From the NCBI GenBank assembly GCA_942492025.1, contig CALODJ010000006.1:620001-684000 (forward strand): DNA of 64,000 nt, written 5' to 3'. The position numbers and the translations under genes were made by a program. The notes under the pieces were generated by a model. That model ran no database searches, was not told the DNA's origin, and worked only from the letters and a program-made list of their open reading frames with translations. Positions within the stretch are counted from its first letter, which is position 1; every line of letters starts with the position of its first letter. This DNA comes from JABDQW01 sp942492025 (lineage in GTDB: Bacteria > Pseudomonadota > Gammaproteobacteria > SZUA-229). This document shows, one piece after another, positions 46,170 to 54,899 of the stretch.

Positions 46170-46535
46170 TTGCTGTATCGCATAGCTGCAGATTTACTGG
46201 TGTTGTTACATCTATTGTTTATTCTATTTGTCGTTGCAGGTGGCTTTGCGGTATTCAAATGGCAGTGGATGGCTGCGCTGCATGTACCTGCCGCAATCTG
46301 GGGGGCACTCATTGAATACCGGCACTGGGTCTGTCCGCTGACGCCGTGGGAAAACAAACTGAGGCAGATTGCCGGGCAGGAGGGCTACACAGAGGGTTTC
46401 ATCGAACATTATATTCTGCCGCTGGTCTACCCGCCTGGTCTGACCAGAGACGTACAGATAATACTGGGTACCACCGTTGTGGTTGTCAACCTGTTGATAT
46501 ACGGCGTGTTCTTGTATCGTCTGATGCGTAACTAG
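46170..46535 (+). CDS. DUF2784 family membrane protein
   Basis: A 121-residue membrane protein with about three hydrophobic helices. The conserved signature is YRHWVCPLTPWENKLR in the middle, followed by GFIEHYILPLVYPPG. That pattern is typical of DUF2784, whose function is unknown. It seems to start at a TTG (46170), since no ATG is suitably placed. It stands alone between groEL and the convergent trhP gene. Confidence 0.8.
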   Translation: MLYRIAADLLVLLHLLFILFVVAGGFAVFKWQWMAALHVPAAIWGALIEYRHWVCPLTPWENKLRQIAGQEGYTEGFIEHYILPLVYPPGLTRDVQIILGTTVVVVNLLIYGVFLYRLMRN

Positions 46536-46555
46536 CCTGCCTGCGCCTGCTCCCG

Positions 46556-47923
46556 TTAGATGTATTTTGCCAGCAGACTATGATCGCTGGTGGTTTCAGG
46601 TAATTGCATGCGCACAAAATAACCGCTACCCAGTGCAGCGTCCATTTGTCTGCCGTTCTTGTCTTCCAGCTGTTCAACAATAATATCCTGATTGCCTGCA
46701 GGTGTTACCAGTTGCAGCCTGTCGCCGACGACAAACTTGTTTTTGACATCGATTTCGGCCACACCGCTTGCACGATCATAGGTCAGCACCTCACCGACAA
46801 ATGACTGTTGCCTGCTCTTGGAGTGACTGTCTACGTAGTTTTGATACTCATGAGTATGGTGGCGTTCAAAGAAACCATCGGTATAGCCGCGGTTGGCGAG
46901 GTTTTCCAGATCGCCAAGCAGAGCTGGATTGAATGCGTCTCCCCGCGCGGCGGCATCGATGGCCTGCCGATAACTCTGTGTTGTTCTGGCAACATAATAA
47001 TGAGACTTGGTGCGGCCTTCAATTTTCAGGCAGTCAATACCTAGTTTGACCAGCCGGTTGACGTGTTCAATCGCACGCAAGTCTTTTGAGTTCATGATGT
47101 AAGTGCCGTGTTCGTCTTCCATGATGGTGGTATGTTCACCAGGGCGGCCTTTTTCTTCCAGCATATAGACATCGTCGGCCAGAGGATGGCGCTTACCATT
47201 GCCTATTTCCGACCGTATTGGCGCAGCCACTCTTTGTGTTGGACTGAAGACGCCCTCGGCGTTTTCTACAGCTTCAACCGTTTTATAGTCCCATCGGCAC
47301 GAGTTTGTGCAGGTGCCCTGATTGGGATCACGGTGGTTGAAGTAGCCGGATAACAGGCATCGCCCGGAATAGGCAATGCACAAGGCACCATGAACGAATA
47401 CCTCAAGCTCGATCTCGGGGCATTGCTGGCGAATTTCTTCAACTTCATCGAGAGACAGTTCACGGGACAGAATGATGCGTTCAATGCCTTCGCGCTGCCA
47501 GAATTTTACTGCTGCGTAGTTAACGGTATTCGCCTGTACTGAGAGATGAACGGGCATCTCCGGCCATTTTTCCCTCACCATCATGATGAGGCCGGGATCC
47601 GCCATGATCAAAGCATCCGGTCCAAGTTCTATCACCGGTTCCAGATCGCTGATGTAGGTTTTCACCTTGCTGTTATGTGGCATCAGGTTCGAGGTCAGGT
47701 AGAATTTCCTGCCCAAGGCGTGCGCCTCAGTGATACCGGTTTCGAGGTTTTTATCCTTGAAATCATTATTTCTCACCCGCAAGCTGTACCGTGGCTGTCC
47801 GGCATAAACTGCATCGGCACCGTATGCGAAAGCGTAGCGCATGTTCTTGATGGTGCCGGCCGGGCTCAGTAGCTCTGTCTTGCCAGTGAGTGCTTTCATG
47901 ATTCTGATCTTAACATTTTTCAT
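46556..47923 (-). CDS. trhP: Peptidase U32 family protein TrhP/YegQ (tRNA uridine hydroxylation)
   Basis: Family U32 protein of up to 455 residues, closest to E. coli YegQ/TrhP, which takes part in prephenate-dependent 5-hydroxylation of the wobble uridine in tRNAs. The N-terminus ELLSPAGTIKNMRYAFAYG and the four-Cys core (GALCIAYSGRCLLS and GTCTNSCRWDY) match. An ATG at 47899 (MKALTGKTELLSPAG) is an equally plausible start. Despite the family name it is not a proven protease. Confidence 0.88.
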   Translation of the reverse strand: MKNVKIRIMKALTGKTELLSPAGTIKNMRYAFAYGADAVYAGQPRYSLRVRNNDFKDKNLETGITEAHALGRKFYLTSNLMPHNSKVKTYISDLEPVIELGPDALIMADPGLIMMVREKWPEMPVHLSVQANTVNYAAVKFWQREGIERIILSRELSLDEVEEIRQQCPEIELEVFVHGALCIAYSGRCLLSGYFNHRDPNQGTCTNSCRWDYKTVEAVENAEGVFSPTQRVAAPIRSEIGNGKRHPLADDVYMLEEKGRPGEHTTIMEDEHGTYIMNSKDLRAIEHVNRLVKLGIDCLKIEGRTKSHYYVARTTQSYRQAIDAAARGDAFNPALLGDLENLANRGYTDGFFERHHTHEYQNYVDSHSKSRQQSFVGEVLTYDRASGVAEIDVKNKFVVGDRLQLVTPAGNQDIIVEQLEDKNGRQMDAALGSGYFVRMQLPETTSDHSLLAKYI

Positions 47924-48072
47924 GCCTTATCAGCCCCCAGGCAATCGCGGTATTGCTGATACAAATCAGTTGACCTGTGAAGTAGTCCCGTTATAGTGGC
48001 TACGGCAGAATCTGACCCGATGAATACGCGTGGTCAGCCATCACAAGAGGAATTCAAACGGAGAACGTGTTC

Positions 48073-50508
48073 ATGCCGATAAAAAAACTGGAGCCTGAAT
48101 TGCTGTACCGTCGTTGTGACGCCGGGCAATTCGAGTTCGAGACGACCGCTGAGCTGGAAGACCTGGCCGAGCTGGTTGGTCAACCCAGGGCAGTCGAGGC
48201 GGTTAACTTTGGTGTTGGCATCCAGCAGGATGGTTATAACCTGTTTGCGCTAGGCCCGGCCGGAACCGGCAAACAGGCATTCATTCGACATTATGTAGAA
48301 ACCCGGGCGACTGCCGAAGAAGTGCCGTCTGATTGGTGCTATGTCAACAACTTCAATGATCCGCGCAAGCCTGCGGCGTTGAAGCTGCCGCCCGGAAAGG
48401 CAGTAAAGCTGCATGATGATATGAACGTGCTGGTCGAGGAGCTCGGGGTCACCGTACCAGCGGTCTTTCAGAGCGACGAATACAACACCCGCGCCGAGGC
48501 GATCGATCAGGAGCTGAATGAGCGCCAGGACAAGGCGTTCGAGTCGCTCAACAAAAAAGCCGAAGCCAAGAATATCATGCTGATGCGCACACCGACCGGT
48601 TTTACACTGGCACCAATGCGAAACGGCAAGCCAATTTTTCCGAAAGAATTTCGCGAGTTACCCGAAGAAGAGCGTAAGAAGATAGAAGAAGATTCCAGTG
48701 CCTTGCAGGATGAACTGCGCGAGACCTTGCATAAGGCACCGCAGTGGCAGGAAGAGAGCCGGCAAAAATTCGCTGAACTCAACCGTGAGATGGCGATCGG
48801 CGTCGTTACCCACAGGATCGATGCCTTGCGTCAGGCCTATCACGATCAGGAAAGGGTCGTGGACTATCTGAATGACGTAGAAGAAGACATCATCCGAAAC
48901 TTCCGGAAGTTCTTACCCGAAGAGCAGCGCCGGGCTTCGCTATTTGGTATTGAATTGCCCGGTCAGGAAGAAGAAACGCACTGGTTCAACCGCTACCGGG
49001 TCAATGTATTGCTGGCACACGATGTTGACGGCGGGGCTCCGGTCATCTACGAATCGCTTCCGAGTTACAACAACCTGATCGGACGCATTGAGCACACCGC
49101 TCAGCAGGGCGCATTGCTGACCGATTTCACCAAGATCCGTGGTGGTGCGCTGCATCGTGCTAACGGTGGGTATCTGTTGCTCGATGCGATAAAAGTGCTG
49201 ACCCAGCCGTTTGCCTGGGAGGCCCTAAAACGTGCATTGGAATCAAGAAAAATAAAAATCGAGTCGCTGGCGCAGATAACCAGCCTGATCAGTACCGTGT
49301 CGCTTGAGCCGGAATCGATTCCGCTGGACGTCAAAGTTGTTCTGTTAGGCGAGCCGATCATCTACTACTTACTTTCCTATTATGATCCAGAGTTTGCTGA
49401 CCTGTTCAAAGTGCAAGTAGACTTTGCCGGTCAGATGGATCGATCAGCAGACAGTCAGCAGCAGTATGCGCGCTTGCTCGCAACGCTGGCACGTAAGGAG
49501 CAACTGCTGCCATTTGACAGGCACGCAGTGGCACGCGTCATCGATCACTGTGTGCGACTTGCTGACGATAATGAAAAACTGTCGACGCACATGCGCTCGA
49601 TACAGGATCTGATGCAGGAAAGCGATTACTGGGCACGCGAGCGTGGTGAGTCAATCGTCAATGCCGTCGATGTACAACAGGCCATCGACGCACAGATTCG
49701 GCGTGCAGACCGTCTTCGCGAACGTATACAGGAAGAAATAGGGCGTGGCACCATCATGATCGAGACCGCGGGCAGCAAGGTCGGAGAGATCAACGGATTA
49801 TCCGTGATGATGCTGGGTGGTTTCAGCTTCGGCAGGCCATCGCGGATCAGCGCGCGCGTACGCCTTGGCAAGGGCAATGTTGTCGATATCGAGCGAGAGG
49901 TCAAGATGGGTGGCCCGATTCATTCCAAAGGCGTGCTCATTCTGTCACATTTTCTCGGTGGACGTTATGCACTCGATTATCCGCTGTCATTGTCAGCCAG
50001 CCTGGTATTTGAACAGTCATACGGTGGTGTCGAAGGTGATAGTGCATCATCGGCCGAGCTTTATGCCTTGCTCTCCGCTTTGTCGCGGGTGCCAATCAGT
50101 CAATCGCTGGCGGTTACCGGGTCGGTCAATCAGCACGGTGAAATTCAGGCCATTGGTGGGGTGAATGAAAAAATCGAGGGATTTTTTGATTTATGTAACA
50201 GCCGTGGGCTGACGGGTGAGGAGGGTGTGCTGATTCCCGCTACCAATGTCAAACACCTGATGTTGAGACACGATGTCGTCGCAGCCGTTGAGAATGGCAG
50301 GTTTTCAGTGTACCCGGTGAGCACGGTAGATGAAGCCGTTGAATTACTCACCGGTATCAGCGCCGGCGTCAGGGATGCAAAAGGTGAGTTCCCTGCTGGC
50401 AGTATTAACCGGCTGGTCGAAGACAGGTTGATCCATTTTTCGCGGCAGTTGAAAAACTTCGCGCGCTCAGACAAGGATGAAGAAGGTATCAAAAGCAGTG
50501 ACGAATAA
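48073..50508 (+). CDS. Lon-like ATP-dependent protease (AAA-associated, S16 family)
   Basis: A protein of 811 residues with an N-terminal ATP-binding part (Walker A GPAGTGKQ near 61-68), a long helical insert rich in Glu/Arg (about 130-290), the remainder of the AAA domain and a C-terminal Lon-type (S16) proteolytic domain. The catalytic Ser is in GDSASSAELYALL (about residue 657) and the Lys in GGVNEKIEGF (about 700). It resembles the LonB/YcbZ-like group rather than classic LonA. An in-frame GTG two codons upstream is an alternative start. Substrates are unknown. Confidence 0.9.
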   Translation: MPIKKLEPELLYRRCDAGQFEFETTAELEDLAELVGQPRAVEAVNFGVGIQQDGYNLFALGPAGTGKQAFIRHYVETRATAEEVPSDWCYVNNFNDPRKPAALKLPPGKAVKLHDDMNVLVEELGVTVPAVFQSDEYNTRAEAIDQELNERQDKAFESLNKKAEAKNIMLMRTPTGFTLAPMRNGKPIFPKEFRELPEEERKKIEEDSSALQDELRETLHKAPQWQEESRQKFAELNREMAIGVVTHRIDALRQAYHDQERVVDYLNDVEEDIIRNFRKFLPEEQRRASLFGIELPGQEEETHWFNRYRVNVLLAHDVDGGAPVIYESLPSYNNLIGRIEHTAQQGALLTDFTKIRGGALHRANGGYLLLDAIKVLTQPFAWEALKRALESRKIKIESLAQITSLISTVSLEPESIPLDVKVVLLGEPIIYYLLSYYDPEFADLFKVQVDFAGQMDRSADSQQQYARLLATLARKEQLLPFDRHAVARVIDHCVRLADDNEKLSTHMRSIQDLMQESDYWARERGESIVNAVDVQQAIDAQIRRADRLRERIQEEIGRGTIMIETAGSKVGEINGLSVMMLGGFSFGRPSRISARVRLGKGNVVDIEREVKMGGPIHSKGVLILSHFLGGRYALDYPLSLSASLVFEQSYGGVEGDSASSAELYALLSALSRVPISQSLAVTGSVNQHGEIQAIGGVNEKIEGFFDLCNSRGLTGEEGVLIPATNVKHLMLRHDVVAAVENGRFSVYPVSTVDEAVELLTGISAGVRDAKGEFPAGSINRLVEDRLIHFSRQLKNFARSDKDEEGIKSSDE

Positions 50509-50531
50509 TCGCGGCGGATGACACTATAGCA

Positions 50532-51290
50532 ATGAGACGAATCGCTATCACACTCGATGCTTTTCAAGTCAGTGCACAGGCGCTGGAGCAGGCGTTACGT
50601 CTGGCCAAACGTATGGATGCGCAGCTTGAAGGAATTTTCATTGAAGACATCGATCTGATTCAGATTGCGGAATTGCCTTTCCTGCGTGAGGTCAGGACGG
50701 TCTCGCGCTCAGAAGGTGCCGTCAGCCTGGTGCGTATGGAGCTCGAATTACGAGCCCTTGCCAGCCGTGCGGAACGTCTGCTCAGTGTGCAGGCCGCGCA
50801 GCACGATGTTGCATGGTCATTTCGCATCTGGCGTGGCTCGATAGACAGGGATCTGCTTGCAGCTGATATCGAAGCGGATGTGTTTGCATTAACACACCTG
50901 GGTGCTGCTTTGTCACGAAGCAGGACCGCACCTGCGAGGTCGACGGCTGTGAGCGTATTGTTTACCGGTAGTGAGGCCTCAGTGCGTGCGCTTGACACCG
51001 CAGTCAAGCTCGCTACCGATCCTGTGACAGAACTCAATATTCTTTTGTCGGCTGAGGATGCGACGGGTCTTACGCGTCTGCAGCAGCTCGCGATTAAACG
51101 ACTGGGTGATGAGGTGGCAGGCGCACACTTTATACCCCTGCATGAAAGTTCGCTCTCTGACCTGCTGGAAATACTCAGGGATACCCGCACCGCGGTGCTG
51201 ATTATTGAACGTGACAACGCGTTGTTGCAAACAGCCACCCTGAGACAAAATCTGAATAATCTCGATTGCCCTTTACTCGTTGTTCGTTGA
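50532..51290 (+). CDS. Universal-stress-protein-like protein
   Basis: A 252-residue soluble protein that I assign only loosely. The first half (MRRIAITLDAFQVSAQALEQALRLA...) and the second (about 140-252, ending LNNLDCPLLVVR) each look like a UspA-type alpha/beta fold, giving a tandem arrangement. The typical GxxG-x9-GS ATP-binding motif is not evident. It begins 23 bp after the Lon-like gene and is likely co-transcribed with it. Confidence 0.55.
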   Translation: MRRIAITLDAFQVSAQALEQALRLAKRMDAQLEGIFIEDIDLIQIAELPFLREVRTVSRSEGAVSLVRMELELRALASRAERLLSVQAAQHDVAWSFRIWRGSIDRDLLAADIEADVFALTHLGAALSRSRTAPARSTAVSVLFTGSEASVRALDTAVKLATDPVTELNILLSAEDATGLTRLQQLAIKRLGDEVAGAHFIPLHESSLSDLLEILRDTRTAVLIIERDNALLQTATLRQNLNNLDCPLLVVR

Positions 51291-51375
51291 CTCGGATTGC
51301 CCCCCACACTGGTGAAAAATCCGGGCTAAGATTACTGATTTCCTGCATCAAGCGATACGGGCGTATACTATCTCT

Positions 51376-52473
51376 ATGTTCGAACTTCTGCAGAATATCT
51401 GGGCCGTATTCCTGGACATGGCATTCTGGCTGTTGTTGGGATTGTTGGCGGCGGGTTTTATCAAAGCCTACATCGCTGAGGACACCATGCAACGCTGGGT
51501 GGGCGGCAGTGGCTTCGCTGCGGTTTCGCGTGCCGCCTTATTTGGCGCACCGTTGCCGCTGTGTTCCTGTGGGGTATTACCGGCCGCAATCGGACTACAC
51601 CGTTCGGGCGCCTCCAAGGAAGCCACAGTTTCGTTCCTGATCTCGACACCGGAAACCAGCGTGGATTCGATTGCAGTGACATACGCTCTGATGGGGCCGG
51701 TCATGGCTGTGTACCGCCCTGTCGCAGCCCTGGCCAGTGCCATTATCACCGGTTTGATGACTGCTTTAGTGCGTGATGAAGAGCATGAGGTTGTTACTAT
51801 GTCAGCGACCACTTCCTGTTGCAGTCCGGAGCCTGGGCCAGAGACAAATCCCTGTTGTGCCAGCGATACGGGGGCGGACTCTGGCAAAAGTTGCTGTAGT
51901 CAGGAGCAGCCTGTTGCCGTCAGGCAGGAGCGCTTGTTCAGTGCAATCAGATACGCTGGTACGGAACTGCTGGATGACATCGCCATGTGGATGGCAGTTG
52001 GCATCGTAATCGCCGGTGTCATGTTGACTTTCATACCGCCTGACTGGTTGGCACAATGGGGCCAGGGCCTGTCTGCGATGCTGATAATGCTGGTGGTCGG
52101 CATACCGATGTATATCTGTGCGGTAGCATCAACGCCGGTTGCTGCGGGGCTGATTGTCGCCGGGGTGTCACCAGGGGCAGCGCTCGTGTTTCTGCTGGTC
52201 GGACCGGCCACCAATATCGCCGGGCTTGCGCTGGTCAGCAAGGAACTGGGACTTAAAGTGACAGCGGTCTATCTGGCTGGAATTTCGGTTATCAGCGTGG
52301 CTATGGGGCTATTGCTCGAGTACTTGCTGCGTACGACAACCTTGCAGATTGATGTGCGCCTGGGTGAGGCGAATATGATGTTACCCATGTTCCTGAGCTG
52401 GGGCTCTGCCTTTTTATTGCTGATTCTGGCAATCAAGCCACTGCGTCGCCTGCTGTTGCCCAAACTGGGTTAG
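51376..52473 (+). CDS. SO_0444-type Cu/Zn efflux permease (DUF318 family)
   Basis: A membrane protein of 365 residues with about eight helices in two groups. The first half carries PLPLCSCGVLPAAIGL (Cys63 and Cys65), a signature of this permease family, and the second half PMYICAVASTPVAAGL. Between the halves is a cytoplasmic or periplasmic loop (about 140-180) with three Cys-Cys pairs (148-149, 160-161, 173-174), suited to binding a thiophilic metal. The family has been linked to copper and zinc export, but the substrate here is inferred. Confidence 0.82.
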   Translation: MFELLQNIWAVFLDMAFWLLLGLLAAGFIKAYIAEDTMQRWVGGSGFAAVSRAALFGAPLPLCSCGVLPAAIGLHRSGASKEATVSFLISTPETSVDSIAVTYALMGPVMAVYRPVAALASAIITGLMTALVRDEEHEVVTMSATTSCCSPEPGPETNPCCASDTGADSGKSCCSQEQPVAVRQERLFSAIRYAGTELLDDIAMWMAVGIVIAGVMLTFIPPDWLAQWGQGLSAMLIMLVVGIPMYICAVASTPVAAGLIVAGVSPGAALVFLLVGPATNIAGLALVSKELGLKVTAVYLAGISVISVAMGLLLEYLLRTTTLQIDVRLGEANMMLPMFLSWGSAFLLLILAIKPLRRLLLPKLG

Positions 52474-52522
52474 GGCAACTCAGATTAGTTCAGGGTTTCC
52501 TTGGAGCATGTGGATGTGCTGC

Positions 52523-52552
52523 CATTTTCAATCACATATGTGATTGAAAATG
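52523..52552. promoter_or_regulatory. Perfect 30-bp palindrome downstream of the metal permease gene
   Basis: CATTTTCAATCACAT followed directly by its exact reverse complement, with no loop. It lies 50 bp past the permease stop and 152 bp before the DUF1015 start. A dyad of this kind could be an operator for a dimeric regulator or a cruciform or terminator-like structure. Its centre, TCACATATGTGA, is not the CRP consensus arrangement. The rest of the 231-bp gap has no gene. Confidence 0.6.
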
Positions 52553-52704
52553 AAGAAAAATAGAAATCGCATTTTTATTTCTCGTGCTCTGATAATTCCT
52601 GGATTGAATTAATCAGAGCTTCCTTAGAAACAATAGTCATGTGCAGGATTTTCCCTGTCTGTATAATACTGTGCTCACGATTACTGACAAAATTGTAGAC
52701 AGCT

Positions 52705-53928
52705 ATGCCTTTGATACGACCCTTTGCCGCATTGAGACCCATTCCCGAACATGCCGCCGATGTTGTTGCGCCTCCCTATGATGTCTTGAATTCTGCCGAA
52801 GCGCGCGAGCGTGCACGCGGTCGTCCCTGGAGTTTCCTGCATATCTCAAAAGCCGAGATTGATCTGCCGGAAGATACAGATCCGTATGATCCGGCGGTGT
52901 ATGCCAAGTCGGCAGAAAATTTATCGAAGATGCTCGAACAGGGCATTCTGATGCGCGAAGCAAAAGATTGCTATTACGTCTATCGTCTGATCATGGATGG
53001 GCATTCACAAACTGGACTGGTGGCTGTTGCATCGGTAGCTGACTATAACATCAACAGGGTGCGTAAACATGAGTTCACCCGCCCGGCAAAGGAAGACGAT
53101 CGCGTACGCCAGATCGAAGCATTGAATGCACAGACCGGCCCGGTGTTGCTGGCCTATAAATCGCAGCCTGATATAGACGCTATAATCGAGGCCTTTACCA
53201 GGACAGAGCCGGTGGTTGATGTGACTGCTGATGATGGCGTGCAGCATAGCTTCTGGGTGATAGACGATGATGCAACGATCCAGCAGTTGACCCATGGCTT
53301 TGACGCCATGGAGGCGATCTATATCGCAGATGGCCATCATCGTTCCGCTGCAGGGTCACGCGTTGCCAAGGCAAAAGGGGGTGATGGCGAGCAGAATAGC
53401 GATTATTTCCTGTCGGTGATCTTCCCGCACAACCAGATGAAGATACTGGACTACAATCGCGTGATTACTGACCTCAATGGATTGTCCACGAGTGAATTCA
53501 TTAGTGAGATTGAAGCTTCTTTCACCGTTACCGTTGAGAAAACTTCAGTCAAACCTGAAGCCCCGGGTGAATTCGGCATGTATCTCGAAGGCCAGTGGTA
53601 CCGCCTGCAAATCAGTATGGGCTTGATACCCGATGATCCGGTACAGAGTCTTGACGTGAGTTTGCTGGCGGACTATTTGATAGAGCCCATACTGGGTATC
53701 TCAGATCCGCGTACTGATGCCCGTATTGATTTTGTCGGCGGCATTCGCGGTCTTGAAGAGCTGGAGAGGCGTGTTGACAGTGGCGAGATGGCTGTTGCCT
53801 TTTCATTATTTCCAACCAGTATGGACGCATTGATGGCGGTGGCTGATGCCAATGAGGTCATGCCGCCGAAATCCACCTGGTTCGAACCCAAGCTGGCGGA
53901 CGGACTTGTATCACACCTGCTTGATTAA
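52705..53928 (+). CDS. DUF1015 family protein
   Basis: A 407-residue soluble protein with the full DUF1015 pattern: the N-terminal LIRPFAALRPIPEHAADVVAPPYDVL, the YIADGHHRSAAGSRV motif near residue 210, and the C-terminal FSLFPTSMDALMAVADANEVMPPKSTWFEPK. The DGHHR motif suggests a nucleotide or phosphate-handling site. I know of no settled function. It is followed by a CBS-domain gene, with the perfect 30-bp palindrome upstream. Confidence 0.85.
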   Translation: MPLIRPFAALRPIPEHAADVVAPPYDVLNSAEARERARGRPWSFLHISKAEIDLPEDTDPYDPAVYAKSAENLSKMLEQGILMREAKDCYYVYRLIMDGHSQTGLVAVASVADYNINRVRKHEFTRPAKEDDRVRQIEALNAQTGPVLLAYKSQPDIDAIIEAFTRTEPVVDVTADDGVQHSFWVIDDDATIQQLTHGFDAMEAIYIADGHHRSAAGSRVAKAKGGDGEQNSDYFLSVIFPHNQMKILDYNRVITDLNGLSTSEFISEIEASFTVTVEKTSVKPEAPGEFGMYLEGQWYRLQISMGLIPDDPVQSLDVSLLADYLIEPILGISDPRTDARIDFVGGIRGLEELERRVDSGEMAVAFSLFPTSMDALMAVADANEVMPPKSTWFEPKLADGLVSHLLD

Positions 53929-54054
53929 GGTTAGTGGTGAGTGAAGAGTCAAGCATTGCGACAGCAGGCAGTTGACGTGGTTATGAGATAGCGGGCGTGT
54001 AATTTATTATGATACGGCGTAAATTATAGACCTGTACTGATCAGGAGAAATCCA

Positions 54055-54630
54055 ATGCTACCAGATTACAGTCCCCGTAAGACAATCAGCATGCCTGCCG
54101 ATCTCCCTGTAGAACACCCCGAAGAATTCCCTGAGCTGGTTCACCTTGATGATCCGGCATTGCTGGTGTTCACGGATTTTTCCCGTGTTCATCCTGTCAC
54201 TATCACCGCTGACAAAACGATCGATTACGCGCTGAAGAAAATGAAACATGCGGGCATTCGCCTGTTGCTGGTTGTCGATGATAAGGAGCGCATGATCGGG
54301 CTGATAAGTGCATACACGATACTGGGAGCAAAACCCGTGAGATTGGAGGAAGCTGATCGACTCGATCGAAGCCAGATTACAGTTGCTATGTTGATGGATC
54401 CGCGCAGCCGGATCAGGGTGCTCGATATGAGAAATCTTCGTGACGCAAAAGTTGGTCATATCGTTGCAACATTAAAAGATATCGAGGACTCTTATCTACT
54501 CGTCGTTGAGAACGATATTGTCAGTGGTCTGTTCTCAGCAAGTCAGATAAGCAAGCAGTTGGGCAGGAGTATCATGGATCTCCAGGAGCCAGCGCGTTCA
54601 TTTGCCGAACTGATTCGCGAGATCGGTTAA
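54055..54630 (+). CDS. CBS-domain protein
   Basis: A 191-residue protein with a pair of CBS domains (about 36-95 and 100-165), the usual module for binding adenine nucleotides. No catalytic or membrane domain is attached. GGAGAA precedes the ATG. Its partner is unknown; the nearest gene on the same strand is the DUF1015 gene 126 bp upstream. Confidence 0.8.
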   Translation: MLPDYSPRKTISMPADLPVEHPEEFPELVHLDDPALLVFTDFSRVHPVTITADKTIDYALKKMKHAGIRLLLVVDDKERMIGLISAYTILGAKPVRLEEADRLDRSQITVAMLMDPRSRIRVLDMRNLRDAKVGHIVATLKDIEDSYLLVVENDIVSGLFSASQISKQLGRSIMDLQEPARSFAELIREIG

Positions 54631-54899
54631 CGCTATCGCGCATGTTTAACCCGATGGGCTGGCCCGCACATTGAAAACCAACCACGACTGGATTGTGTAT
54701 AATCAAATTTTAATATAATTATGGGCTGATCAAGGAACGCGCCTATTTCTCACCAGACAGGCCAGGCAAAATAACCAGACTAAATCCGTTTATTTACAGA
54801 CGCTGATTGCAATATGATAAACGACAATTTTCTTGCATCAGCCTTTAGGTAATAGCAGGCCATTGCTCAGCCAGGCACTGCGGCACAACAGGACCAATA
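54631..54899. other. Intergenic region upstream of gshA with a repeat fragment
   Basis: 269 bp before gshA. CGCCTATTTCTCACCAG near 54738-54754 matches the left end of the composite repeat and is probably a decayed fragment. TTTACA at 54793 and TGATAA at 54815 are a weak candidate for a gshA promoter. No gene is seen. Confidence 0.35.

Noticed and set aside
52532..52543. CRP site at the centre of the 30-bp palindrome
   Set aside because: CRP sites read TGTGA then TCACA; here the half-sites are in the opposite order (TCACA then TGTGA).
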